Shown one piece after another: positions 25,307 through 34,165 of a DNA stretch of 64,000 bases. Position numbers and translations under genes: made by a program. The stretch covers positions 175,240-239,239 of the forward strand of contig NZ_JAMXBH010000004.1 in NCBI RefSeq assembly GCF_023913735.1, given 5' to 3'. The notes beneath the pieces are model-generated. The model was not told the origin of the DNA and searched no databases. It saw nothing but the letters and a program-made list of their open reading frames with translations. The stretch comes from Pseudarthrobacter raffinosi. GTDB taxonomy: Bacteria > Actinomycetota > Actinomycetes > Actinomycetales > Micrococcaceae. Each line of letters opens with the position of its first letter. Position 1 is the first letter of the stretch.

Positions 25307-26725
25307 ATGACCACCGCCCTCACCCGCCCACCGCTTGTCCGCAGCAGCGACCGCGTCATCGCGGGCGTCTGTGCCGGCCTCGCGGCGCATCTGGGCTGGC
25401 CGGTGAAAAGCGTGCGGATCGGCATGGCACTCGCGACGCTCGCCGGTGGCGCCGGGTTGGCCTTCTATGCGTGGCTGTGGATCATGGTCCCCACCGCCGA
25501 CGAAAGTGCCCGGCGCAATGCCAGGCGTCCGGCGTCGCCCATTGCCCCGGCCGTCAGCCTTGACCCGGCATTCAGCGCCGGGCCGCACTCGGCGGCGCCG
25601 TCGCAGGGCTCGCCCGCGGCCGCTCCCTGGTGGGGAAATCCCGACGCCGGTGCTTTCGCCCCGGGGGGTGTTTCCGGCGGGCCCGCTGCCGGCTACGGTT
25701 CGAGCTACGGGGCCCCCGTGCGGCCGCCGTGGTTCCGGGTCCGCAGCATGCGTTATGGCAAGGAGATTATGCTGGGCGCCGGACTCCTCCTCGTGGCGGG
25801 CATCATGATTGCCCGGCTCCTGGGCGTGGACGTGCCCCTGGAGACCCTTATCCCCGCGGCTGCCGTGCTGGGCGGCGCAGCCATCGCCTGGATGCAGCTC
25901 GACGAAACCCGCCGCGCGGGGCTCGTGGACAAAACCAAGGCCGATCAGGCAGGCGGCTGGGCGCGCCTGGCCGCCGGTCTGGCGCTGGTGGTTGCCGGCG
26001 TGCTGGTGATGGTGTCCGGTTCCGGATCCTGGGAACAGACCTGGCTGGCGCTGCTGGCGTCGGTGTCGGTGCTGGGCGGCGTGGTGCTGGTACTTCTTCC
26101 GTGGGCCCTCAAATTCTGGCGGGACCTGGAAACTGAGCGGGCGGGCCGTATCCGTGAAACGGAGCGGGCCGAGATCGCTGCCCACCTGCACGATTCCGTC
26201 CTCCAGACCCTCGCCCTGATCCAGCGGCGGGCGGGAAACGAGCACGACGTAGTCCGGCTCGCCCGGGCGCAGGAACGTGAGCTCAGGAGCTGGCTGTTCC
26301 AGGACCCGGGTAAGGAGGCGGGCCAGCTTTCGGACCGCATCAAGGCCGTGGGTGCCGAAGTGGAAGACTCGCTCGGCAACGCTGTGGAGGTGGTGAGCGT
26401 CGGGGACACAGCCATGACCGAATCCCATGAAGCCCTGGTCCAGGCCAGCCGTGAGGCGATGCTCAATGCCTCCCGGCACGGCGGCGGGACCGTCTCTGTC
26501 TACCTCGAAGTTTCCGATGGTCGGACGGAAATCTTCATCAAGGACAGGGGGCCGGGCTTCGACCTGCAGGAGGTGCCCGAAGACCGTCTCGGTGTCCGCG
26601 AATCGATCATCGGACGCATGAAACGCCACGGCGGGTCCGCCTCCATCACCAGCACGCCCAACGGCACTGAGGTGCGGCTGGGAATGCCGGCACTCCAACC
26701 GGAAAACGCGGAAGGGAAATCATGA
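25307..26725 (+). CDS. PspC-domain sensor histidine kinase
   Basis: 472 residues. The N-terminal PspC domain has VIAGVCAGLAAHLGWPVKSV and a hydrophobic stretch to ~62. A Pro/Ala/Gly linker and four membrane segments follow at ~153-270. The HisKA_3 dimerisation region has AAHLHDSVLQTLALIQ with phospho-acceptor His295. The ATPase domain has EAMLNASRHGG and IKDRGPGFDLQEV. It autophosphorylates and passes phosphate to the NarL-type regulator that starts within its stop codon. The fused PspC domain suggests it responds to the same envelope signal as the divergent PspC operon. Promoter elements are not clear; TTGGAT lies 6 nt before the ATG. Confidence 0.9.
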   Translation: MTTALTRPPLVRSSDRVIAGVCAGLAAHLGWPVKSVRIGMALATLAGGAGLAFYAWLWIMVPTADESARRNARRPASPIAPAVSLDPAFSAGPHSAAPSQGSPAAAPWWGNPDAGAFAPGGVSGGPAAGYGSSYGAPVRPPWFRVRSMRYGKEIMLGAGLLLVAGIMIARLLGVDVPLETLIPAAAVLGGAAIAWMQLDETRRAGLVDKTKADQAGGWARLAAGLALVVAGVLVMVSGSGSWEQTWLALLASVSVLGGVVLVLLPWALKFWRDLETERAGRIRETERAEIAAHLHDSVLQTLALIQRRAGNEHDVVRLARAQERELRSWLFQDPGKEAGQLSDRIKAVGAEVEDSLGNAVEVVSVGDTAMTESHEALVQASREAMLNASRHGGGTVSVYLEVSDGRTEIFIKDRGPGFDLQEVPEDRLGVRESIIGRMKRHGGSASITSTPNGTEVRLGMPALQPENAEGKS

Positions 26726-27420
26726 ACAACGTACAGGGGACCGGCATACAGGGGACCGGGCCCATCCGCCCCGCAACGCCGGTCAGGGTGGTCATCGTGG
26801 ACGATCACGCCATCTTCCGCTCGGGACTCAAGGCCGACCTCTCTGAGAGCATCCAAGTAGTGGGGGAAGCGGCAACGGTTGAGCAGGCCATCGCGGTGAT
26901 CGCGCAGGAGCGTCCGGAGGTGGTGCTCCTGGACGTGCACCTGCCCGGTGGTCTGGGTGGCGGCGGCCGGGAAGTCATCGCGGGTTCCGCGTCGCTCCTG
27001 GCCACCACCAAGTTCCTGGCCCTGAGCGTCTCCGACGCCGCCGAGGACGTGGTGTCAGTCATCCGCGCCGGTGCCCGGGGGTATGTCACCAAGACGATTT
27101 CCGGGGCCGAGATCACCGACGCCGTGTTCCGAGTCGCCGGTGGCGACGCTGTGTTCTCGCCCCGGCTGGCCGGCTTCGTGCTGGACGCCTTCGGCACCGC
27201 TCCGGCCGATATTGCCGACGACGAGCTGGACAGGCTGTCTGCCCGCGAGCTTGAAGTGATGCGTCTGATCGCCCGGGGCTACAGCTACAAGGAGGTGGCC
27301 AAGGAGCTGTTCATCAGCATCAAAACCGTGGAAACCCACGTCTCAGCGGTGCTGCGCAAACTCCAGCTCTCCAGCCGGCACGAGCTGACCAAGTGGGCCG
27401 CCGAACGCCGCCTCCTCTAG
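26722..27420 (+). CDS. NarL/LiaR-family response regulator
   Basis: 232 residues. The receiver domain from ~20 has VRVVIVDDHAIFRSGLKADL, phospho-acceptor Asp71 in VVLLDVHLPGG and the conserved Lys in GYVTKTISG. The C-terminal LuxR helix-turn-helix has LSARELEVMRLIARGYSYKE and IKTVETHVSAVLRKL. The ATG overlaps the kinase stop by 4 bp. It probably activates the divergent PspC/LiaF-like operon, as in Lia-type systems. The receiver has a glycine-rich insertion after the phosphorylation site (LPGGLGGGGREV). Transcription ends in the palindromic repeat region 27429-27563. Confidence 0.9.
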   Translation: MNNVQGTGIQGTGPIRPATPVRVVIVDDHAIFRSGLKADLSESIQVVGEAATVEQAIAVIAQERPEVVLLDVHLPGGLGGGGREVIAGSASLLATTKFLALSVSDAAEDVVSVIRAGARGYVTKTISGAEITDAVFRVAGGDAVFSPRLAGFVLDAFGTAPADIADDELDRLSARELEVMRLIARGYSYKEVAKELFISIKTVETHVSAVLRKLQLSSRHELTKWAAERRLL

Positions 27421-27428
27421 CCCACCCC

Positions 27429-27563
27429 GGACGCTCTCTCACATAAAGTGCCTTTTTCCCCAACGCTCTCTCACTTGATGCGGCTTAAGCGCAAACGCTC
27501 TATCACTCCTAAAGGAAGTGATAGAGCGTTTGAGTATTTCCTGCAGGAAGTGAGAGAGCGTCC
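27429..27563. repeat. multi-arm ACGCTCTCTCACTT repeat, copy 1
   Basis: The whole gap between two convergent genes is built from one motif. Forward copies are GGACGCTCTCTCAC (27429-27442), AACGCTCTCTCACTTGATGCGG (27462-27483, given here only by motif) and AAACGCTCTATCACT (27493). Inverse copies are AGTGATAGAGCGTTT ending at 27531 and AGGAAGTGAGAGAGCGTCC (27545-27563). Inner copies pair as a hairpin and the outermost forward and inverse copies pair around it. The same layout recurs at 62807-62898. Confidence 0.85.
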
Positions 27564-28781
27564 CTACTTGGCCTGGCCCAGGAAGTCCTGGAGCCGGGCG
27601 ACGCCGGTGGCGAGGTCATCGTCGCCCAGGGCGTAGGAGAGCCGCAGGTAGCCTGAAGGGCCGAACGCCTCACCCGGTACCACGGCAACTTCAACCTCAT
27701 CCAGGATCAAAGCAGCCAGTTCGGCGGAGGTCGACGGCGTTGCGGTGCCTGCCGCCGTCGGGAATTCCTTCCCCAGCAGCGCACGGACGTCCGCGTAGAC
27801 GTAGAACGCACCCTTCGGTGTCGGGCATTCAACACCGTCGATCGCGTTCAGGCCGGCAACGATCGCCTTGCGGCGGCGGTCAAATGCCACCTTCATCTCG
27901 TCGACGGCGGTCAGCGGTCCGGAGACCGCGGCGAGGGCTGCGATCTGCATGATGTTAGAAACGTTGGAGGTGGCGTGCGACTGCAGGTTGGTGGCTGCCT
28001 TGATGACGTCGGCCGGGCCGATCATCCAGCCGACGCGCCAGCCGGTCATCGCATAGGTCTTGGCGACGCCGTTGAGGATGACCACTTTGTCGCCCAGTTC
28101 CGGGGCTGCGGTGGCGATGGAGGTGAACGGGACGCCGTCGTACGTCAGGTGCTCGTAGATCTCGTCGGTGACCACCCAGAGCCCCTTGGCGGCGGCCCAC
28201 TTGCCGATTTCGGCGACCTGCTCGGGGCTGTAGACGGAGCCGGTGGGGTTGGACGGCGAGACAAACAGCAGGATCTTGCTCTTGTCCGTCACCGCGGCCT
28301 CAAGCTGCTCAACGGTGACCAGGTAGTCCTGCTCAGGTCCGGCGAACACCTCAACGGGGACACCGCCGGCGAGCCTGATGGCCTCCGGGTAGGTGGTCCA
28401 GAACGGCGTGGGGACAATCACTTCGTCGCCCGGATCCAACAGCGTGGCGAAGGTGTTGTACACGGCCTGCTTGCCGCCGTTCGTCACCAGCACCCGGGAC
28501 GGATCCACGGCGTAGCCGGAGTCGCGGAGAGTCTTCTCGGCGATGGCTTTTTTGAGCTCCGGCAGGCCGGCGGCGGGGGAGTAGCGGTGGTACTTGGGCT
28601 GGCCGGCGGCCTCAATCGACGCCTTGACGATGTAGTCCGGGGTGGGGAAGTCCGGTTCCCCTGCCCCGAAGCCAATAACGGGCCGGCCAGCTGCCTTCAG
28701 CGCCTTGGCCTTGGCATCAACGGCCAGGGTTGCGGATTCGGCAATAGCGGAAATGCGCTTGGAAACGCGGGCGGCAGACAT
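27564..28781 (-). CDS. aspC: aspartate-type aminotransferase (class I)
   Basis: 405 residues of PLP-dependent fold type I. It has [46 protein letters not shown] and [16 protein letters not shown], with the PLP-lysine at about residue 241 and the arginine that binds the substrate carboxylate near the C-terminus. It most likely interconverts aspartate and oxaloacetate with the glutamate/2-oxoglutarate pair, in the cytoplasm; related substrates cannot be excluded. An aminotransferase of this type stands next to tRNA-Trp/secE/nusG in many Actinobacteria, but on the opposite strand. Its 3' end abuts the repeat element at 27563. Confidence 0.85.
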   Translation of the reverse strand: MSAARVSKRISAIAESATLAVDAKAKALKAAGRPVIGFGAGEPDFPTPDYIVKASIEAAGQPKYHRYSPAAGLPELKKAIAEKTLRDSGYAVDPSRVLVTNGGKQAVYNTFATLLDPGDEVIVPTPFWTTYPEAIRLAGGVPVEVFAGPEQDYLVTVEQLEAAVTDKSKILLFVSPSNPTGSVYSPEQVAEIGKWAAAKGLWVVTDEIYEHLTYDGVPFTSIATAAPELGDKVVILNGVAKTYAMTGWRVGWMIGPADVIKAATNLQSHATSNVSNIMQIAALAAVSGPLTAVDEMKVAFDRRRKAIVAGLNAIDGVECPTPKGAFYVYADVRALLGKEFPTAAGTATPSTSAELAALILDEVEVAVVPGEAFGPSGYLRLSYALGDDDLATGVARLQDFLGQAK

Positions 28782-28940
28782 GGCAGGGTCCGTTCTTCGC
28801 TTGCAGCCCGGAGGCTGAATGGTGGAATTCGACGTGGTCTACTCTATGCTGTTCAGCGGATCGTTCGGGCTGCCGGCGTGGATGTGACTGCAGGTCAAGT
28901 CACCCACCAGGGCGGATTGGACGGTCCGGAATGAGGCTGG

Positions 28941-28970
28941 TTCGACGTAGACGAAGTTGTTGCGTAGACT
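28941..28970 (+). promoter_or_regulatory. candidate promoter of tRNA-Trp/secE: TTCGAC-N18-TAGACT
   Basis: TTCGAC (28941-28946) and TAGACT (28965-28970) are 18 bp apart and 85 bp upstream of the mature tRNA. The rest of the 274-bp gap to the aminotransferase shows no gene. Confidence 0.45.
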
Positions 28971-29055
28971 GGTTCTCCGGTGTTGAAAACACGGATGATG
29001 ACGTGCGCCCCAGTGCAAACTGCGGAAGTTTGTCAGGATGCTGTTTTCGATCCAT

Positions 29056-29128
29056 AGGGTAGTGGCGCAATTGGTAGCGCAGCGGTCTCCAAAACCGCAG
29101 GTTGCAGGTTCGAGTCCTGTCTGCCCTG
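29056..29128 (+). tRNA. tRNA-Trp (anticodon CCA)
   Basis: A 73-nt cloverleaf. The acceptor stem AGGGTAG (29056-29062) pairs with CTGCCCT (29121-29127), with one G-T pair. The anticodon loop holds CCA at 29089-29091. The T-arm contains GGTTCGAGTCC and the discriminator base is G. The 3' CCA is not encoded. It lies just upstream of secE-nusG, as in mycobacteria and other Actinobacteria. Confidence 0.95.
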
Positions 29129-29209
29129 CGCAAGCTGTTCCGGCGGAATGCCGGAGCAAGCGCAGCAACCATGGTTCTGATCAGAACCGGGTAATCCAAC
29201 ATTGCAAAG

Positions 29210-29494
29210 ATGAGCGAGGACCAGGTGACCGAAACAGCTGCCAGCAGCTCCAAGGGCCGCCCAGCTAAGAAGGACGCCAAGGCAAACTTCTTCGCTCGTA
29301 TTGCACTCTTCATTCGCCAGGTCATCGGCGAACTGAAGAAGGTTGTTGCACCAACCCGCAAGGAACTGATCAACTACACGCTCGTGGTGCTGGTGTTCGT
29401 GGCCATCATGATGGTGATCGTCAGCCTGCTGGACATCGGTTTTGGAACCGCGGTCAGCTGGGTCTTCGGCGGGATAGCTCCCGGGGACCGCTAA
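29210..29494 (+). CDS. secE: protein translocase subunit SecE
   Basis: 94 residues, single-pass. A charged cytoplasmic N-terminus (SSKGRPAKKDAKANFF) leads to RQVIGELKKVVAPTRKELIN, the conserved amphipathic helix. One membrane segment follows (TLVVLVFVAIMMVIVSLLDI). SecE clamps SecY in the export channel. The ATG at 29210 lacks a ribosome binding site. An in-frame GTG at 29225 is preceded by GAGGA with good spacing and would give an 89-residue protein starting TETAASSSK; that shorter start may be the real one. nusG follows after 116 bp, and the pair is a standard cluster. Confidence 0.93.
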   Translation: MSEDQVTETAASSSKGRPAKKDAKANFFARIALFIRQVIGELKKVVAPTRKELINYTLVVLVFVAIMMVIVSLLDIGFGTAVSWVFGGIAPGDR

Positions 29495-29610
29495 GGCATA
29501 TCGTCCGCAGGCCGCGTGGCCTTGTCCGGGTAAACCGGAAGAATCCACGCGGTGTGCGGAATTGAGCCATTTAAATAGGCATGTTAGGCAATGAGGAAGC
29601 AGGAGACCAA

Positions 29611-30477
29611 GTGTCTGAGCAGGAGCTCGAGGTAACCGAGACTGAGCTGGAAGAGTCCACGGACAACACGGCGGCCCCCACGGCTGAAGCCGGTGAAGAG
29701 TCCGAGGTTGAGTCCGCTGCGCCCGAATCCGCCGACGCCGATTCCGCCGACGATTCAGACGATTCAGAGGGTGCCGATTCAGAGGGTGACGCCGTAGAAG
29801 GCGAACCTGCTGAGGGCGACTCGGAGGGCGACGACGCTGATGCAGACGCCCTGGCAGCCGCGGCCGCCAAGGCCGAGGTTGACCCCGCCGACGAATTCAA
29901 AGCCAAGCTGCGCCGCCAGGAGGGTGACTGGTACGTCATCCACTCCTACGCCGGCTACGAAAACCGCGTCAAGGCCAACCTTGAGACCCGCATCCAGACC
30001 CTGGACATGGAAGATTACATCTTCGAAATCCAGGTGCCCATGGAAGAGGTCGTTGAGATCAAGAACGCTCAGCGCAAGGTCATCAACCGCGTCCGGATCC
30101 CCGGCTACGTCCTGGTCCGCATGGACCTGACGGATGCCTCCTGGGGCGCCGTCCGCCACACTCCCGGTGTTACCGGCTTCGTGGGCAACGCCCACAACCC
30201 GGTGCCGCTGCGCCTCGACGAAGTCTTCTCCATGCTCGCGCCGGTCTTCGAAGAAGAGCAGGCCGAAAAGGGCAAGCCCGTCAAGCACGCTGCCGCCCAG
30301 ATCGACGTCGACTTCGAGGTCGGCGAATCGGTCATCGTCAAGGAAGGTCCGTTCGAGACCCTCCCCGCCACGATCTCCGAGATCAAGGTGGAATCCCAGA
30401 CCCTCGTGGTGCTCGTGTCGATCTTCGAACGCGAAACCCCGGTCACGCTGGCATTCAACCAGGTCAGCAAGATCTAG
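29611..30477 (+). CDS. nusG: transcription termination/antitermination protein NusG
   Basis: 288 residues from the GTG at 29611, which follows AGGAGA at 29601-29606. An ATG at 29581 in the same frame has no such site. The first ~105 residues are an acidic Glu/Asp/Ala/Ser-rich extension, a common actinobacterial addition. The NGN domain follows ([49 protein letters not shown]). The C-terminal KOW domain is [20 protein letters not shown]. NusG binds RNA polymerase and links it to Rho or the ribosome. It is followed by rplK after 130 bp in the usual order. Confidence 0.95.
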   Translation: MSEQELEVTETELEESTDNTAAPTAEAGEESEVESAAPESADADSADDSDDSEGADSEGDAVEGEPAEGDSEGDDADADALAAAAAKAEVDPADEFKAKLRRQEGDWYVIHSYAGYENRVKANLETRIQTLDMEDYIFEIQVPMEEVVEIKNAQRKVINRVRIPGYVLVRMDLTDASWGAVRHTPGVTGFVGNAHNPVPLRLDEVFSMLAPVFEEEQAEKGKPVKHAAAQIDVDFEVGESVIVKEGPFETLPATISEIKVESQTLVVLVSIFERETPVTLAFNQVSKI

Positions 30478-30607
30478 TTACCCGCACAGAATTCGTTCCG
30501 GACTGCCCGCTTAGCAGCCCCGGAACGGCCGGTCGCCTCGCCATGGCGGCCAACAACCTGAGGCACGCTCCTGTGTCCCAGGAAGATATTGAGAGAAGGA
30601 CCTTACA

Positions 30608-31039
30608 TTGGCTCCCAAGAAGAAGGTCACCGGCCTCATCAAGCTGCAGATCCAGGCAGGCGCCGCTAACCCGGCCCCGCCGATCGGTCCTGCGCTTGGC
30701 CAGCACGGTGTCAACATCATGGAATTCTGCAAGGCGTACAACGCTGCCACAGAAGCCCAGCGCGGAAACGTTATCCCCGTGGAAATCACGGTCTACGAAG
30801 ACCGTTCCTTCACGTTCATCACCAAGACCCCGCCGGCTGCAGAGCTCATCAAGAAGGCTGCAGGCGTTGCCAAGGGTTCACCCACCCCGCACACCGTCAA
30901 GGTTGCCAAGCTGACCCAGGCCCAGGTCAACGAGATCGCCACCACCAAGATGGAAGATCTCAACGCCACCAGCCTCGAAGGCGCAGCGAAGATCATCGCC
31001 GGTACCGCCCGCTCCATGGGTATCACCGTAGAGGGCTAA
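30608..31039 (+). CDS. rplK: 50S ribosomal protein L11
   Basis: 143 residues. [40 protein letters not shown] and a C-terminal [12 protein letters not shown] are characteristic of L11, the GTPase-centre protein that binds 23S rRNA and responds to uncharged tRNA. It starts with TTG, preceded by GAGAGAAGGA. rplA follows after 142 bp. In many bacteria L1 represses this pair by binding its mRNA; I see no defined site but the leader is long enough. Confidence 0.97.
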
Positions 31040-31181
31040 TAGCCTTCACCGTCGGGAAACCGGCACCACTGCCGGACAACCGGCACAAACCGTAATGCCG
31101 CAGGGTCCTCCCAGGATCCTCGGCTGTGGCAGGGCCCAGCGCGGTCCGCAGACCACAACTGCACAAGGAGAAATAAGCAGC

Positions 31182-31889
31182 ATGGCAAAGCGCAGCAAAG
31201 CATATGAGGCAGCAGCCGCCAAGATCGACGCGGAGAACTTCTACGCGCCGTTCGAGGCAGTAACGCTCGCCAAGGACACCAACCCGTCCAAGTTCGACGC
31301 CACCGTTGAGGTTGCCTTCCGCCTGGGCGTTGACCCTCGCAAAGCTGACCAGATGGTCCGCGGCACCGTTATCCTGCCCCACGGCACCGGTAAGGTCTCC
31401 CGCGTCCTGGTCTTCGCAACGGGCGACAAGGCTGAGGCAGCAATCGCTGCCGGCGCCGACTTTGTTGGTTCCGATGACCTGATCGAAAAGATCGCAGCCG
31501 GCTGGACCGACTTCGATGCAGCCGTAGCCACCCCTGACCTCATGGGCAAGGTTGGCCGTCTTGGTAAGGTCCTGGGTCCCCGTAACCTGATGCCGAACCC
31601 GAAGACCGGCACCGTGACCGCAGACGTGGCCAAGGCTGTCAACGACATCAAGGGTGGCAAGATCGACTTCCGCGTCGACAAGCACTCGAACCTGCACTTC
31701 ATCATCGGCAAGGTTTCCTTCGACGCCATCAAGCTGGCCGAGAACTACGCAGCAGCACTGGAAGAGGTGCTTCGTTTGAAGCCGTCCGCTTCCAAGGGCC
31801 GCTACATCCAGAAGGCCACCGTGGCCACCACGTTCGGTCCCGGCATCTCCGTCGACCCCAACGTCACGAAGGTCCTGACCGAGGTCTAG
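31182..31889 (+). CDS. rplA: 50S ribosomal protein L1
   Basis: 235 residues. The sequence shows [40 protein letters not shown] and [20 protein letters not shown], the L1 signature. L1 forms the mobile stalk near the ribosomal E site and can repress its own operon. The ATG at 31182 is preceded by AAGGAG; the upstream part of the open frame is the rplK-rplA spacer. The operon ends in a strong hairpin at 31929. Confidence 0.97.
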   Translation: MAKRSKAYEAAAAKIDAENFYAPFEAVTLAKDTNPSKFDATVEVAFRLGVDPRKADQMVRGTVILPHGTGKVSRVLVFATGDKAEAAIAAGADFVGSDDLIEKIAAGWTDFDAAVATPDLMGKVGRLGKVLGPRNLMPNPKTGTVTADVAKAVNDIKGGKIDFRVDKHSNLHFIIGKVSFDAIKLAENYAAALEEVLRLKPSASKGRYIQKATVATTFGPGISVDPNVTKVLTEV

Positions 31890-31928
31890 TCCTCAACAGC
31901 ACTTCGGCCGGCTTATCCCGGCACACCT

Positions 31929-31961
31929 AAGGACCGTCCGGCACTGCGCCGGACGGTCCTT
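31929..31961 (+). terminator. terminator of rplK-rplA
   Basis: AAGGACCGTCCGGC (31929-31942) pairs perfectly with GCCGGACGGTCCTT (31948-31961) around a 5-nt loop, followed by TTTGC. It is placed 40 bp after the rplA stop. Confidence 0.9.
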
Positions 31962-32037
31962 TTGCTTACCCAAGGACCCTGGACCAAACGGCCTCCGCCT
32001 GCCCTCGACCAAACCCAACGGATGGTTAGGATGGGGC

Positions 32038-32994
32038 ATGACCGGTCAGCAGCTGATGATCACCGCAGGGGCCATTCCTTCAGCGCTCGACGCCGGGACA
32101 GACCACAGTGCCGGCGGCACCGGCGGCGTGATGGACTTCTTCGAGTGCCACGCCCTGCGCGAGAAGCATGAACTGGAGAAATGGGGCGACCTGGACCGCT
32201 GCCCCACGGCCATGGAGAGCCTGGAATACTGGCGCGGCAATGAGTATGAGGAACGCCGCCTTTTCGTAGCACGGCTGGGCCAGGAAACCGTGGGTACCTG
32301 CTCCGTAACCCTGCCCCTGCGTGAGAACACATCCACGGCAGGGATCATGGTGGACGTGGCGGCAGCCTTCCGGCGGCGGGGTTGGGGCCGCCGGCTGCTG
32401 GAGCACGCCGAGGCGGTGGCCGCGGACAGTGTCCGCACTTCCTTGGATGCGTACTGTGAGCTGCCCGCCGGGCCGGTGGAGAACGCGGCCCGGTTGATCC
32501 CCGCCAAATCCGGCGCGGTCGGGCTCCCCGCAGATGATCCTGCCGTGGCCTTTGCAGCCGGTGCGGGCTACGAACTTGAGCAGGTGGAGAGGTCTAGCCG
32601 GCTAACGCTGCCGGTCCCGGCGAACCAGCTGGACACGCTGGAGATGGAGGCGTGTTCACGGGCAACCGGCTACGTCCTGGTGGGCTGGTCTGATACGTGT
32701 CCTGACGAACTCCTGGTTGAATGCGCAGTTCTCAAGAACCGGATGAGCAAGGATGTCCCCATTGCCGGACTGGACTGGGAAGCCGGGGACTGGGACCCTG
32801 CCAGGCACCGCGGCAAGAGGCTGGGACTGCTGATCAAGGCCGCGAACCTCCGCACCGCGCAGCTTCGATGGCCGACGGCGCGGTCGGTGCTGACATGGAA
32901 CGCCGCGGAAAACCGGCATATGCTGGCGATAAATAATTTGTTTGGATTCAAACCTGCTGGTTATGAGGGCGAATGGCAGAAACGGCTGGGATGA
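32038..32994 (+). CDS. double-GNAT acetyltransferase with internal deletion
   Basis: 318 residues, paralogue of the next gene. The N-terminal GNAT domain is intact (GIMVDVAAAFRRRGWGRRLL is motif A). In the C-terminal domain the sequence passes directly from LDWEAGDWDPAR to HRGKRLGLLIKAANL. The paralogue has about 52 more residues at this point, including the strands before the CoA loop. The frame is kept, but the second domain probably cannot fold as a complete GNAT. TAGGAT lies 5 nt before the ATG, so this start is likely leaderless. Its stop overlaps the ATG of the paralogue. Substrate unknown. Confidence 0.75.
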   Translation: MTGQQLMITAGAIPSALDAGTDHSAGGTGGVMDFFECHALREKHELEKWGDLDRCPTAMESLEYWRGNEYEERRLFVARLGQETVGTCSVTLPLRENTSTAGIMVDVAAAFRRRGWGRRLLEHAEAVAADSVRTSLDAYCELPAGPVENAARLIPAKSGAVGLPADDPAVAFAAGAGYELEQVERSSRLTLPVPANQLDTLEMEACSRATGYVLVGWSDTCPDELLVECAVLKNRMSKDVPIAGLDWEAGDWDPARHRGKRLGLLIKAANLRTAQLRWPTARSVLTWNAAENRHMLAINNLFGFKPAGYEGEWQKRLG

Positions 32995-34121
32995 CGCACC
33001 TTATGGCAGAAGACGTACGGATAGAGCAGCTGTGGATCCCGGACACCCTGGACGCACCTGACGCGGTGGATTTCCTGGCTGCCGTAGAGGTGGGCCGCAA
33101 AGTCCGGATGCAGACCTGGGGCAGCGACGACCTCGCGTACACACCGCTGGAGAAGCTCCTGGAGCTGGCCGATCCCTATGAGCGCCAGGTCATCCTGGTA
33201 GCCAAGGCCGGGGAGCAGATCATCGGTACAGTTGACATTGCCTTGCCGCTGACCGACAACCTGGATATGGCGGAGTTCACCCTGGACATCCTGCCGGAAT
33301 TCCAGCGCCAGGGAGTGGGCCGCAAGCTGCTCCTCGCGGCTGAACACCTTGCCCGCAGCGAGGGCCGCACGCTGATCCTCGTTGACACCAACCATCCCGG
33401 CGCGTCCCTGCACGAGTTCGAGACCGGCCAGCTGGTGCCGGGTTCAGGCCAGGGCTTTGTGCCGCTGGACAGCCGGGAAGTCGAATTCGCGCGCCGGACC
33501 GGCTACACACTTCAGCACATCGAACAGTTCAGCTCCTGTGCACTGCCGCTGGACACCAAACTCGTGGCCGACCTCCAGGCCGAGGCGGATGAAGCCAATA
33601 GCGGGCGGTACCGGCTCCATCACTGGACGGACCGCTGCCCGGATGAGTGGCTGGAAGCCGTGGCCGTGCTCGAGAACCAGGCGGGCGCCGACGTCGACCC
33701 TTCCCTCGAGACTCCCGTTGAGCAGGACATGGTGTTCGACGGCGGCATCCTCCGCGAGGCCGAAGAGGTCACCATCGCGCAGGGGCGGCGGACGGTGGTC
33801 ACCGCCGTCGAGCATCTGGCCACCGGGGCCCTGGTGGGCCTGACCACCATCAGCGTCCTGGCCCACCGGCCCGATGTGGTGTTCCAGGACGACACCCTGG
33901 TCCTGCAGGAGCACCGGGGGAACAAGCTGGGGCTGCTGATCAAGGTGGCCAACATGGAGCGGCTCACCGAGCAGTTCCCCGATGCCCGTGTCATCTACAC
34001 CTGGAACGCCCCCGAGAACAGGTACCTGCTGACTGTCAACCAGCAGCTCGGCTTCACCACCGCCGGCGTGACCGGCATCTGGCAGAAGGAACTCCCGTAC
34101 CTGGGGACCAGCAAGAGCTAA
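32991..34121 (+). CDS. double-GNAT acetyltransferase
   Basis: 376 residues from an ATG that overlaps the preceding stop (ATGA); a second ATG at 33003 is possible. There are two GNAT domains. The N-terminal one has FTLDILPEFQRQGVGRKLLL. The C-terminal one has VVTAVEHLATGALVGLTTIS, LQEHRGNKLGLLIKVANM and VIYTWNAPENRYLLTVNQQL. The layout resembles mycothiol synthase, but the residues differ and mshD is already present at 13447, so another acyl acceptor is likely. Co-translated with its shortened paralogue. The pair splits the rplKA and rplJL operons, a location where accessory genes often sit in this family. Confidence 0.78.
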   Translation: MTHLMAEDVRIEQLWIPDTLDAPDAVDFLAAVEVGRKVRMQTWGSDDLAYTPLEKLLELADPYERQVILVAKAGEQIIGTVDIALPLTDNLDMAEFTLDILPEFQRQGVGRKLLLAAEHLARSEGRTLILVDTNHPGASLHEFETGQLVPGSGQGFVPLDSREVEFARRTGYTLQHIEQFSSCALPLDTKLVADLQAEADEANSGRYRLHHWTDRCPDEWLEAVAVLENQAGADVDPSLETPVEQDMVFDGGILREAEEVTIAQGRRTVVTAVEHLATGALVGLTTISVLAHRPDVVFQDDTLVLQEHRGNKLGLLIKVANMERLTEQFPDARVIYTWNAPENRYLLTVNQQLGFTTAGVTGIWQKELPYLGTSKS

Positions 34122-34128
34122 GGCCGAT

Positions 34129-34158
34129 TTGGTGGTCAGGCGGCCGGTCCCGTAAGCT
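34129..34158 (+). promoter_or_regulatory. candidate rplJ promoter TTGGTG-N18-TAAGCT
   Basis: TTGGTG (34129-34134) and TAAGCT (34153-34158) are 18 bp apart and about 260 bp upstream of the rplJ start, leaving room for a long regulatory leader. Confidence 0.45.
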
Positions 34159-34165
34159 TGCAGTA

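Noticed and set aside
29030..29060. Promoter TTGTCA-N19-TAGGGT overlapping the tRNA-Trp 5' end
   Set aside because: The spacer is too long and the -10 box would lie inside the mature tRNA.
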